Source: Treponema sp. (GTDB lineage: Bacteria > Spirochaetota > Spirochaetia > Treponematales > Breznakiellaceae). From it: a DNA stretch of 33,871 nucleotides. The translations under genes and the position numbers were made by a program. The notes below the pieces were generated by a model that was not told the DNA's origin, searched no databases, and worked only from the letters and a program-made list of their open reading frames with translations. How positions within the stretch are numbered: the first letter of the stretch is position 1; every line of letters starts with the position of its first letter. Shown piece after piece: positions 15,592 to 23,049 of this stretch. Location: positions 1 through 33,871 of the forward strand of contig JAISSB010000027.1 in assembly GCA_031273325.1 (NCBI GenBank), written 5' to 3'.

Positions 15592-15919
15592 CTACGGCTT
15601 ATCCTGGGCTTTGCAATGTTCGGCGATAGATTCTTTTATGGCTTCCCGGACAACCTGCTTCATATCGGCAACAATCGACTGATGCAGACGTTCAAAAGAT
15701 TCATCAAGAGTACCCACTAAAAAGTTGGTGAGGTTCAACCGCAAGGGCTTTGGCAAGGCGTTCCAGCATTTCTGGCTTGGGGTATTTATTGCATGTCTCG
15801 ATCATGGCGATATAGTGGGTGGACACATCGGCTTTTTCGGCCAGTTGTTCCTGCGTCAAGCCTAGTTTCTGGCGGTTTATCTTGAAATTTCGAGCTAATA
15901 TTTCTCTCATACCTGTCAT
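15592..15919 (-). pseudogene. Second XRE regulator copy, split by a +1 frameshift
   Basis: The first frame gives 71 residues with an intact helix-turn-helix (LTQEQLAEKADVSTHYIAMIE) and stops at a TGA at 15704-15706. The next frame continues at once with DESFERLHQSIVADMKQ and ends EHCKAQDKP, which aligns with the tail of the paralogue at 15172. One extra base in GTGGGTACTCTTGATGA explains the break. The 71-residue product could still bind DNA but lacks the tail. The site resembles the prfB frameshift site, so a programmed shift cannot be excluded, although simple decay is the default reading. Confidence 0.8.
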
Positions 15920-16196
15920 GTCTTTTATTCAACTACCTCTTTGGCAAGAATATATGTTTTATCCCGCTCGACTCATTTCCTTTATGGTCATTATAGTTTG
16001 TCTAAGTGTGCATATTCCTATAGAATTTATGATTCCTTAGTGAAATTCAAGGAATCGTGCTGCAAAGCGGGTCAGTTTGACCTAATCCCTGCCCCTGTGG
16101 GTGGGTAGTTAGCATAAGGTGTTGGAAAAGTCAACGCCAAGGAGTTTTATTATGAAGCGGTGTTACTGGTGCAGAGAAATTTTAGGAGATTCTAAA

Positions 16197-16622
16197 ATGA
16201 AGAACACGTTCAAACGTTTCTGGATTTTTGCCATCGTTACGGCACTAGGCTTTTTAACGGTCGGTTGCTCCACCGACAACTACGAAATGCTTAACGGCGT
16301 TTGGGACAGAGGAGATATTGTTGTTACTTTTAATGATGATGTCGGTGTTTTCACTGAAATTAAGTCTCATAGTGGTTGGCAGCAAGTACTGAATAATGGG
16401 TCAATCAGTATTGGCGACCGAAAGTTTAGGAATATTACCAGAAAAATGAGTGATTTGTCGGGTGAATTGAAATGGAGTTGTCAGGAATTGATCTATAATG
16501 ATTCCACTTACGTTGTTTTAGGTTGGGAAGACTGTACAATCACTATGGATTCAAGCGGCAAAACTTTACAAACATACACCCTCAATGTTGTTGACCCATA
16601 TCAAACTTATACCAAAAAGTAG
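16197..16622 (+). CDS. Putative lipoprotein, function unknown
   Basis: A 141-residue protein whose signal peptide (1-23) ends in the lipobox TVGC, with the lipidated cysteine at residue 24. The mature domain starts with a LNGVWDRGDIVVTF segment and is rich in beta strands, like small treponemal lipoproteins with lipocalin-like folds; no function can be given. The start at 16197 has AGGAG 8 nt upstream. An in-frame ATG at 16152 also has AAGGAG at good spacing and would add 15 residues including CYWC in front of the signal peptide. I choose the downstream start because it gives a standard signal peptide. The gene stands alone, between the XRE genes and a convergent sigma factor. Confidence 0.75.
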   Translation: MKNTFKRFWIFAIVTALGFLTVGCSTDNYEMLNGVWDRGDIVVTFNDDVGVFTEIKSHSGWQQVLNNGSISIGDRKFRNITRKMSDLSGELKWSCQELIYNDSTYVVLGWEDCTITMDSSGKTLQTYTLNVVDPYQTYTKK

Positions 16623-16685
16623 CGGAGGTGTTGTAGTGTGAAAAGCATTGGCGGATTTCCCTTGTCTTTGCACGCATTAAAAGAA

Positions 16686-16716
16686 GCCCGGCGAGCGCGC
16701 GCAGCGCAATGACCGG
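16686..16716. other. GC-rich hairpin between convergent genes
   Basis: CCGG arms enclose a GCGC-rich inner palindrome, with a short T-rich run on either side. It may end the lipoprotein transcript, the sigma-factor transcript, or both. The T-runs are weak. Confidence 0.35.
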
Positions 16717-16812
16717 ACAAAAAGACTTTTCTATCAAATCTATCAAACAACAGTATGCGGTATTAATGCGGGTATTTTCTGAATGATGTACATCCCGTAA
16801 TGCACCTTCCCG

Positions 16813-17670
16813 TTAGGCAACGTAACTTTCAAGCATCTGTTGACGGGAAGGATGCTGAAGCCGTTTGAGCGCTTTTTTTTCAATTTGCCGTATACGTTCT
16901 TTTGTCAAATGAAATTTTTCTCCCACTTCACGGAGCGACATAGGGATACGGTTCTCTAATCCAAACCGGTATCGAATGATTTCTGCCTCTTTTTTGTCAA
17001 GCGTGCTCAGGACGCTTTCAATTTCATCGTGAAGCGAGCTTTGAATTGCATAATCATCGGGACTTTGATACTGTTCGTCAGCAATAAATTCCCCCAGAGA
17101 AGAATCTTTTTCCGTACACCACGCGTTCTCTAACGAAATTAACTCGCGGCTGATATTCACAATATCGTTGACATGTTGAGCGTCCATGCCCAATAAATTA
17201 GCAATCTCTTTAATTTCTGACTCTTCGCTGTGACTCTCCTGCACAATTTTACGCGCCCGCTCAATCTGAATTAATTCGTTTGCCCTATTAAGGGGAAGCC
17301 GAATCATACGCGCTTTTTCACAGAGTGCTTTGAGAATCGCTTGGCGAATCCACCACACTGCATAAGAAATGAAGTGATAACCTTTGTTTACATCATACCG
17401 TTCAACGGCACTCAGTAAACCGATATTTCCTTCACCAATCAGATCCATAAGTGACAATCCCTGCCCTTGGTATTTCTTTGCCACATTGACCACAAAACGC
17501 AAATTTGCATTAACAAGGCGTTTTACCGCTGTCTTGTCGCCGGCTGCCGCCGCGCGTGCTGTTTCATCTTCCTCTTCCCTCGTCAAGAGCGGAATACGGT
17601 TTATCTCTTTCAAGTATTGTGAAAGGATAGTAGTTTCTTGTGAAACAGAATGCGATTGTACTTTAGCCAT
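16813..17670 (-). CDS. Sigma-70 family RNA polymerase sigma factor (group 2, RpoD/RpoS-like)
   Basis: A 285-residue sigma factor without the large N-terminal region of the housekeeping RpoD. Region 1.2/2 is clear: LSQYLKEINRIPLLTREEE, RLVNANLRFVVNVAKKY, LMDLIGEGNIGLLSAVERYD and HFISYAVWWIRQAILKAL. Region 4 has SLREVGEKFHLTKERIRQIE followed by KKALKRLQHP. Size and order fit group-2 alternative sigma factors, which usually read the same promoter class as RpoD during stress or stationary phase. An ideal AAGGAGG lies 6 nt before the ATG. The gene is monocistronic; a possible promoter upstream has TTGGCA (17712-17717) but a poor -10 box. Confidence 0.92.
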   Translation of the reverse strand: MAKVQSHSVSQETTILSQYLKEINRIPLLTREEEDETARAAAAGDKTAVKRLVNANLRFVVNVAKKYQGQGLSLMDLIGEGNIGLLSAVERYDVNKGYHFISYAVWWIRQAILKALCEKARMIRLPLNRANELIQIERARKIVQESHSEESEIKEIANLLGMDAQHVNDIVNISRELISLENAWCTEKDSSLGEFIADEQYQSPDDYAIQSSLHDEIESVLSTLDKKEAEIIRYRFGLENRIPMSLREVGEKFHLTKERIRQIEKKALKRLQHPSRQQMLESYVA

Positions 17671-17769
17671 TGCTATCCTCCTTATCGGTTTTTAATAACT
17701 AGCAAAGATTGTGCCAACTGCTATTATTTAAGATTTTTTACAGCTTTATCCCCCCAATGACAGTGAAAA

Positions 17770-17798
17770 TTGCACTATCTCTTTCATTAATGTATACT
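17770..17798 (+). promoter_or_regulatory. Sigma-70 promoter of the mscS transcript
   Basis: TTGCAC (17770-17775), a 17-bp spacer and TATACT (17793-17798). The start site near 17805 leaves a leader of about 120 nt before the mscS ATG. Confidence 0.65.
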
Positions 17799-17850
17799 GT
17801 AAAAACAATCTTGCCGTTATGACGCCCCATACCGGCGGTTGTGATCGTGA

Positions 17851-17909
17851 ATCGAGTCACTTTGACTCGATCAAAAAAAAAGACAGAAACATTGAGTCAA
17901 AAGAACTCA
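17851..17909 (+). promoter_or_regulatory. Two hairpins in the mscS 5' leader
   Basis: The first hairpin is a perfect 9-bp stem ATCGAGTCA/TGACTCGAT with a 3-nt loop (17851-17871), followed by an A-run, so it is not a plus-strand terminator. The second is TGAGT/ACTCA with a 7-nt loop (17893-17909), ending just before the ribosome-binding region. Both contain GAGTCA, so the arms could also pair with each other. This could be a switch or an operator; no known riboswitch was recognised. Confidence 0.5.
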
Positions 17910-17925
17910 CTAGGGAAGAATAGGT

Positions 17926-18753
17926 ATGGATATACAAGAATTTATACAAGCTGTCGGAAAGCATATTCGTGAGGCTGATCCCATAGAGCTTCTCGTGAGC
18001 GTGCTGGGAACCATTGCTATGGCACTTGCAATTATTATAGTTTTTAATATTTTGCAATTAATTATCGGAACATTATTAAAAAAGCATTTAAATGGACAAC
18101 GTACCCTTTTATTAAAGAAATCGATTAAATATACCGGCTTTATTATGGCGCTCCTTTTTATATTCAAAAGTATGGGAATCGATACGTCAGCACTGTTAGG
18201 AGCTGCCGGAGTTGTTGGTATTATCATTGGTTTTGCTGCACAAACAACGGTTTCTAGTCTTCTTTCCGGTCTTTTTCTTTTGTCAGAAAAATCATTTAAA
18301 GTCGGTGATACCATTCAAATAGGAAATACTTTAGGCATTATTTTATCGGTCGATCTCTTATCAGTTAAGGTTCGTACGTTTGATAATATCTTTGTGCGTA
18401 TTCCTAATGAAACATTAATTCAAAATAATTTAATGACCTTAAGCCGTTTCCCCATCCGGAGGCTTGATTTAACTTTTACCGTTGCATACAGTGAAGATTT
18501 AGAAAAAATACGTGATGTGGTACTTGATATTACTGCAAAAAACCATTTTGTGTTGGTAAATCCTGGACCTTTATTCCGTGTTGATAAACTGGATCTTTCC
18601 GGAGTGCAGATTATTTTAAATGTATGGTTTGATTCAAATTATTTGCTTGATACGAAAACTTCTATGCTTATGGATATAAAACAGCGATTTGAAAAAGAAT
18701 GTATTGAGTTTTCGAAAATCAATATTCAACCGTTTCCGGTTGGTACGGTATAA
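17926..18753 (+). CDS. mscS: Small-conductance mechanosensitive channel, MscS family
   Basis: A 275-residue inner-membrane channel that opens on membrane tension and releases solutes during osmotic downshock. It has the minimal MscS layout: two N-terminal membrane segments (about 22-50 and 68-85), then the pore-lining third segment rich in Gly and Ala (LLGAAGVVGIIIGFAAQTTV, 90-109), the beta domain (FKVGDTIQIGNTLG) and the C-terminal alpha/beta cage. AGGGAAG lies about 8 nt before the ATG. It is followed after 30 bp by a lipoprotein gene, probably co-transcribed. A long leader with two hairpins precedes it. Confidence 0.92.
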   Translation: MDIQEFIQAVGKHIREADPIELLVSVLGTIAMALAIIIVFNILQLIIGTLLKKHLNGQRTLLLKKSIKYTGFIMALLFIFKSMGIDTSALLGAAGVVGIIIGFAAQTTVSSLLSGLFLLSEKSFKVGDTIQIGNTLGIILSVDLLSVKVRTFDNIFVRIPNETLIQNNLMTLSRFPIRRLDLTFTVAYSEDLEKIRDVVLDITAKNHFVLVNPGPLFRVDKLDLSGVQIILNVWFDSNYLLDTKTSMLMDIKQRFEKECIEFSKINIQPFPVGTV

Positions 18754-18783
18754 TGTATACAACATCACAATAGGGAGATATAT

Positions 18784-19251
18784 ATGAAAATTAACGGAAT
18801 ATTGCTCTTTTTTATGGTACTTTTCAGCAGTTGCGCCAGCTCTGTCCCATATCCTTATCAGGACGTTTCTTCGGTGGAATATGACAGTGTATACCGCGAA
18901 CCTGAAGGACTTGGCAGTATCCTTCCGCCATACGATAAGCCATTAACCGGTGACAATGAAATACGGGTACATAATCCCAACAGTTATCCTGTGTTGGTTG
19001 GTATCCGTAATAAAGAAGACAGTGGAATAGATATTATTGTTCCAGCACAATCAACAGGTTCCGGATATGTTCCTGACGGGAATTATGCAGTATATTTTGT
19101 TTTTTCTCCCGATCCGAATCTATTATTCCGGGGAGATAATATTAGGCAATTTTCAGAAAACATTGCTGAAATTCAATTTGGTACCTTTTGGAACGATCCG
19201 TATTACACACGAAACTTGGAAAAACTGGAAGAAGAAGCACAGTACGAATAA
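18784..19251 (+). CDS. Putative lipoprotein, function unknown
   Basis: A 155-residue protein with a 16-residue signal peptide and lipobox FSSC (lipidated cysteine 17). The mature part opens with a Tyr- and Pro-rich linker (about 20-55), followed by a domain with NEIRVHNPNSYPVLVGIRN that suggests a small beta-sandwich, and an acidic C-terminus. No family was recognised. AGGGAG lies about 7 nt before the ATG. It follows mscS by 30 bp and is probably in the same transcript, which suggests, but does not show, an envelope role linked to osmotic stress. Confidence 0.75.
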   Translation: MKINGILLFFMVLFSSCASSVPYPYQDVSSVEYDSVYREPEGLGSILPPYDKPLTGDNEIRVHNPNSYPVLVGIRNKEDSGIDIIVPAQSTGSGYVPDGNYAVYFVFSPDPNLLFRGDNIRQFSENIAEIQFGTFWNDPYYTRNLEKLEEEAQYE

Positions 19252-19315
19252 AATATGAAAAACTTCTTGACTTTTCTTTCAATGCATACAGTATGTTAAA
19301 CACGGAGGAAGATAT

Positions 19316-20380
19316 ATGCACATGACTATGCGGTGGTTTGGTCCCGGGTATGATCCGGTAACCTTAGAACAAATACGTCAGGTACCGGTTGTTAAAGGGG
19401 TGATTAGCACATTATACGCAAAACAGCCCGGTGAATTATGGGAAAAAGCAGAAATTGCTGCCCTTAAACAAGAAATTGAAGATTCCGGATTAACGGTTGC
19501 CGGCATTGAAAGTGTTAATATTCATGATGCGATTAAGACGGGAGCTCCTGAGCGAGATAACTATATTGAAACCTACATAAAAACGCTTAAACATATAGGG
19601 CAGGCGGATATTCACCTCGTATGTTATAATTTTATGCCTGTTTTTGATTGGACCCGTACTGATTTAGCAAAAAAGCGCGCCGACGGCAGCACAACAATGG
19701 CATATAATCAAAAGATTATTGACACGATTGATCCCAATAATATGCAAGCACTGATTGAACGGCAATCGAATGGATTTATGCTTGCCGGGTGGGAACCTGA
19801 ACGGCTTGCACGGCTCAAAGAACTGTTCGCTCTGTACGACACCGTTAATCCGGAAATATTATTTAATAATTTAAAGTATTTCTTAGAACAAATTATGCCG
19901 ACTTGTGATAAGTATAATATCAATATGGCAATACACCCGGATGATCCTGCATGGGCAATTTTCGGTCTTTCACGCATTGTAACAAATCAGGAACAGCTGC
20001 TCCGTCTTATGAGTGCAGTAGATAACGTACACAACGGTGTTACCCTTTGTACGGGAAGTCTCGGTACAAATCCAAACAATAATATTCCGGAAATTATTAA
20101 ATCACTAAAGAACCGCATTCATTTTGCACACATTCGCAATCTGTTGCACACGGCGCCCGGACAGTTTGAAGAAGCTGCCCATATCAGTGTTGACGGTTCT
20201 CTTGATATGTTCGCGATCGTTAAAGCACTGTATGATAATGGCTTTGACGGTCCTATCCGTCCCGATCATGGTCGGAATATATGGGGAGAAAAGGGAATGC
20301 CGGGTTATGGCTTGTATGACCGTGCGCTCGGAGCGATGTACCTCTATGGATTATGGGAAGCACTTGAAAAGCATGCATAG
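19316..20380 (+). CDS. uxuA: Mannonate dehydratase
   Basis: A 354-residue UxuA-family enzyme that dehydrates D-mannonate to 2-keto-3-deoxygluconate in glucuronate breakdown. The N-terminal MTMRWFGPGYDPVTLEQIRQ, the block CYNFMPVFDWTRTDL (103-117), MAIHPDDPAWAIFGLSRIV, HFAHIRNL and the C-terminal RPDHGRNIWGE match the family, including the Cys and His residues expected to bind the divalent metal. GGAGG lies 8 nt before the ATG. A possible promoter with TTGACT lies around 19266. The next gene, a PfkB-type sugar kinase, starts 6 bp later, so the two form an operon. No uxaC or uxuB is in the window. Confidence 0.93.
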   Translation: MHMTMRWFGPGYDPVTLEQIRQVPVVKGVISTLYAKQPGELWEKAEIAALKQEIEDSGLTVAGIESVNIHDAIKTGAPERDNYIETYIKTLKHIGQADIHLVCYNFMPVFDWTRTDLAKKRADGSTTMAYNQKIIDTIDPNNMQALIERQSNGFMLAGWEPERLARLKELFALYDTVNPEILFNNLKYFLEQIMPTCDKYNINMAIHPDDPAWAIFGLSRIVTNQEQLLRLMSAVDNVHNGVTLCTGSLGTNPNNNIPEIIKSLKNRIHFAHIRNLLHTAPGQFEEAAHISVDGSLDMFAIVKALYDNGFDGPIRPDHGRNIWGEKGMPGYGLYDRALGAMYLYGLWEALEKHA

Positions 20381-20386
20381 GTTTTA

Positions 20387-21421
20387 ATGAATATGACGCA
20401 CAAAGCAGAATTACTCTGTATCGGCAACGCTCTGATCGATATATTCGCTACTGTTCCGGAGCATTTTTTTGCACAGTATGCACTCAGCCAGCCGGCACAA
20501 CACTGTGACTATCACACGGTCATGCATATACTCGAAGCTATCCCTCAATACACGGTATGTTCCGGCGGAGGGGCAGCGAATGTTGCAAAGATTGCTGCAC
20601 ATGTAGGGATACGAACCGCATTTGTCGGGACTGTAGGGAGCGATAAGGCGGGTTCTTTAGACACGTTTGGGACACAGTTTTCCACAGAGTTAAGAGCAGC
20701 AGGCGTTACCCCCTTTTTACAAACTGTGTCAGAACCGACCGGTATTTGTGTACTGCTGAAAACTAAAACAGGAAAATCGCGCATCGTTGCCTGTCCTTCG
20801 GCGGCGCTTAAGCTTGAATCGGTTCCGGAAGAACTCGTGAATGGGATAAACCTGCTCGTACTCGAAGGATTTATTCTCGATCATGTGCATATACTGCAAC
20901 CGATTTTAACTATAGCGGAAAAACAAGGGATTCCCATTGCCCTTGATGGAGGTTCTCCGCTCATCGTACAACAGTATGCGCGGCAACTGATTAACTATTG
21001 CCGAACTTATCCTTTTTTGCTCTTTATGAACGAAGCTGAAGCTAACGCGTGGTATGAAACGGTGGGGAGCGATTATGAAGACATGTATGCGTTTATTAAA
21101 TCGCTGACAAAAGAAGGCGGTTTCCCGATCATTGCGGTCAAATTAGCAGGACGCGGCGCAAAAGTTTTTGCAAACGATTGCGAATACCATGTCGGGACAA
21201 CCTTTCTTGTTTCCAAAGAAAGTACGGGCGCCGGCGACGCATTCTGTGCGGCGTTCATTAGTGCGTGGCTTCAGAACCGATCTATTGAAAAATGCACCTC
21301 CCTTGCAAACAAAGCGGCAAGCATCGTGCTTAACGTGCCGGGAACTGCACTTGGAACACACGAAAAAGTACAACTAAGCAAACTATTATCCCCCTCGTTC
21401 CATGTATTCACATCCGCATAA
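20387..21421 (+). CDS. PfkB-family carbohydrate kinase, possibly KDG kinase
   Basis: A 344-residue ribokinase-fold kinase. The N-terminal GNALIDI, the substrate-loop signature CSGGGAANVAK (58-68) with AFVGTVGSDKAG, and the anion-hole/catalytic motif STGAGDAF (279-286, Asp284) are visible. The N-terminal part resembles adenosine-kinase-like members, but the position 6 bp after uxuA favours phosphorylation of 2-keto-3-deoxygluconate, the UxuA product. Substrate assignment is therefore by context. TAGG precedes the ATG at 20387; the ATG two codons later is an alternative start. Repeats begin 10 bp after the stop, and no clear terminator is seen. Confidence 0.8.
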   Translation: MNMTHKAELLCIGNALIDIFATVPEHFFAQYALSQPAQHCDYHTVMHILEAIPQYTVCSGGGAANVAKIAAHVGIRTAFVGTVGSDKAGSLDTFGTQFSTELRAAGVTPFLQTVSEPTGICVLLKTKTGKSRIVACPSAALKLESVPEELVNGINLLVLEGFILDHVHILQPILTIAEKQGIPIALDGGSPLIVQQYARQLINYCRTYPFLLFMNEAEANAWYETVGSDYEDMYAFIKSLTKEGGFPIIAVKLAGRGAKVFANDCEYHVGTTFLVSKESTGAGDAFCAAFISAWLQNRSIEKCTSLANKAASIVLNVPGTALGTHEKVQLSKLLSPSFHVFTSA

Positions 21422-21430
21422 TCCCTCTCC

Positions 21431-21530
21431 CGATCAACGGGGACAGACATCTAATTTATGAAGACAGATTTCTGACAAACGGGGACAGACCTTCACGAAG
21501 AGACTGTCCTCCATAAACGTGACAGTCTTC
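21431..21530. repeat. Two-copy 42-bp family piece followed by a hairpin
   Basis: GACAGAC recurs at 21442 and 21484, exactly 42 bp apart, with CGATCAACGGG in front as in array A6. Directly after it, GAAGAGACTGTC (21497-21508) pairs with GACAGTCTTC (21521-21530), leaving a 2-nt bulge. There is no T-run. Confidence 0.85.
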
Positions 21531-21569
21531 ACAAACAGACTGCCGAAGAGGGATAACTTTAAATTCCGA

Positions 21570-22215
21570 ATTTAAAAAGCTCTTTCACGACTCTCTAAAG
21601 CTTTTTTACAACTCTGTAAAACTTTTTTGCGACTCTCTAAAATCTTTTCATAACTTCGTAAAGCTTTTTCAGGACTCTCAAAATCTTTTCATAACTTCGT
21701 AAAGCTTTTTCAGGACTCTCAAAATCTTTTTCAGGACTCTCTAAAACTTTTTTAGGACTTTGTAAAGTTTTTTTACGACTCTCTAAAGCTTTTTTACGGC
21801 TCTCTAAGACTTTTTTATGATTCTCTAAAATTTTTTCACGATTCTTTAAAGCTTTTTCATAGCTCTCAAAAACATTTTCAGGACTCTTTAAAGCTTTTTC
21901 AGGATTCTCAAAAATATTTTCAGGGCTCCCTAAAGCTTTTTCAGGACTCTTTAAAGCTTTTTCAGGACTCTCAAAAACATTTTCAGGACTCCCTAAAACA
22001 TTTTCAGGACTCCCTAAAACATTTTCAGGACTCCCTAAAACATTTTCAGGACTCCCTAAAACATTTTCAGGACTCCCTAAAACATTTTCAGGACTCTCTA
22101 AAACATTTTCAGGACTCTCTAAAACATTTTCAGGACTCTCAAAATCTTTTTCAGGACTCTCAAAAGCTTTTTTAGGACTCTCAAAAACTCTTTCATAACC
22201 CCCTAAAACTCTTTT
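21570..22215. repeat. 21-bp tandem array A5 (~30 copies)
   Basis: About 30 copies of a 21-bp unit around AGGACTCCCTAAAACATTTT; the copies at 22000-22130 are nearly identical and those at the left end are diverged (AAAGC, AAATC and AAAAC variants). The core AAAA-CA-TTTT is an inverted repeat with a 2-bp centre. The minus strand is open across the array (heptapeptide ENVLGSP), but it starts at a TTG without a ribosome-binding site and has a proline in every heptad, so I do not call a gene. Confidence 0.95.
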
Positions 22216-22350
22216 ACCCTTCAAAAAAGCTGTTTCACTGGCGTTGGGGACACGGTGAGAAAAGGGAAACAAGGGGCAAGTAGGCTTTTTTGCACAAAAG
22301 CTTCGGTGCAAAGCTTAAAGGGGAAAGGGAGGCAATGGGCGGGTGAGCTT

Positions 22351-22985
22351 GCAGGCAGATTCTCGATTAATGGGGACAGACCTCTAGTTCACAAAGGCAG
22401 ATTCCCGATCAATGGGGACAGACCTTTAGTTCATAAAAGCAGATTCCTGATTAATGGGGACAGACCTTTAGTTCATAAAAGCAGATTCCCGATCAACGGG
22501 GACAGACCTTTAGTTCACAAAGGCAGATTCCTGATCAATGGGGACAGACCTCTGAGTCTTACAGACAGATTCTCGATTAACAGGGACAGACCTCTAGTTC
22601 ACAAAGGCAGATTCCCGATTAACAGGGACAGACCTTTAGTTCATAAAAGCAGATTCCTGATCAATGGGGACAGACCTTTAGTTCACACAGGTAGATTCCT
22701 GATCAACGGGGACAGACCCTTAGTTCACAAAGGCAGATTCCCGATCAATGGGGACAGACCTCTGAGTCTTACAGACAGATTCCTGATTAATAGGGACAGA
22801 CCTCTAGTTCACACAGACAGATTCTCGATCAACGGGGACAGACCTCTAGTTCACACAGGCAGATTCCCGATCAATGGGGACAGACCTCTGAGTCAGAACA
22901 GCAGATTCCTGATTAATGGGGACAGACCTCTGAGTCACAAGGTCAGATTCCCGATCAATGGGGACAGACCTCTGATTGAGAAATA
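22351..22985. repeat. 42-bp tandem array A6 (15 copies, GGGGACAGACC family)
   Basis: Fifteen copies of a 42-bp unit containing AGATTC, GATYAAY and GGGGACAGACC. GACAGA at the start of each 21-bp half in some copies shows the unit is a diverged dimer. Two tail types alternate: CTAGTTCACAAA and CTGAGTCTTACA. Within the first 30 positions nearly all differences are transitions, many at CpG steps (AACGGG against AATGGG or AACAGG). It lies 65 bp before the chemoreceptor gene, and its plus-strand frame is open from a GTG at 22255 to 22986. Confidence 0.95.
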
Positions 22986-23049
22986 AAACGCTTTCTCTCC
23001 AAGACCCACTTATGCTACTATGCAACTATCTTAACATGAGGGAACTATC

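Noticed and set aside
17851-17871. Terminator before mscS
   Set aside because: The hairpin is followed by an A-run on the plus strand, and the T-run precedes it on the minus strand, so it cannot end either transcript by the intrinsic mechanism.
21637-22311. Minus-strand frame of 224 residues with ENVLGSP heptads over array A5
   Set aside because: It starts at a TTG without a ribosome-binding site, has a proline in each heptad so no coiled coil, and its openness follows from the 21-bp unit.
22255-22986. Plus-strand frame of 243 residues over array A6 with many synonymous differences between copies
   Set aside because: The synonymous look is explained by transitions, mostly at CpG steps; the GTG start lacks a good ribosome-binding site and the frame overlaps the array A5 frame. 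Worth a proteomic look but not called.
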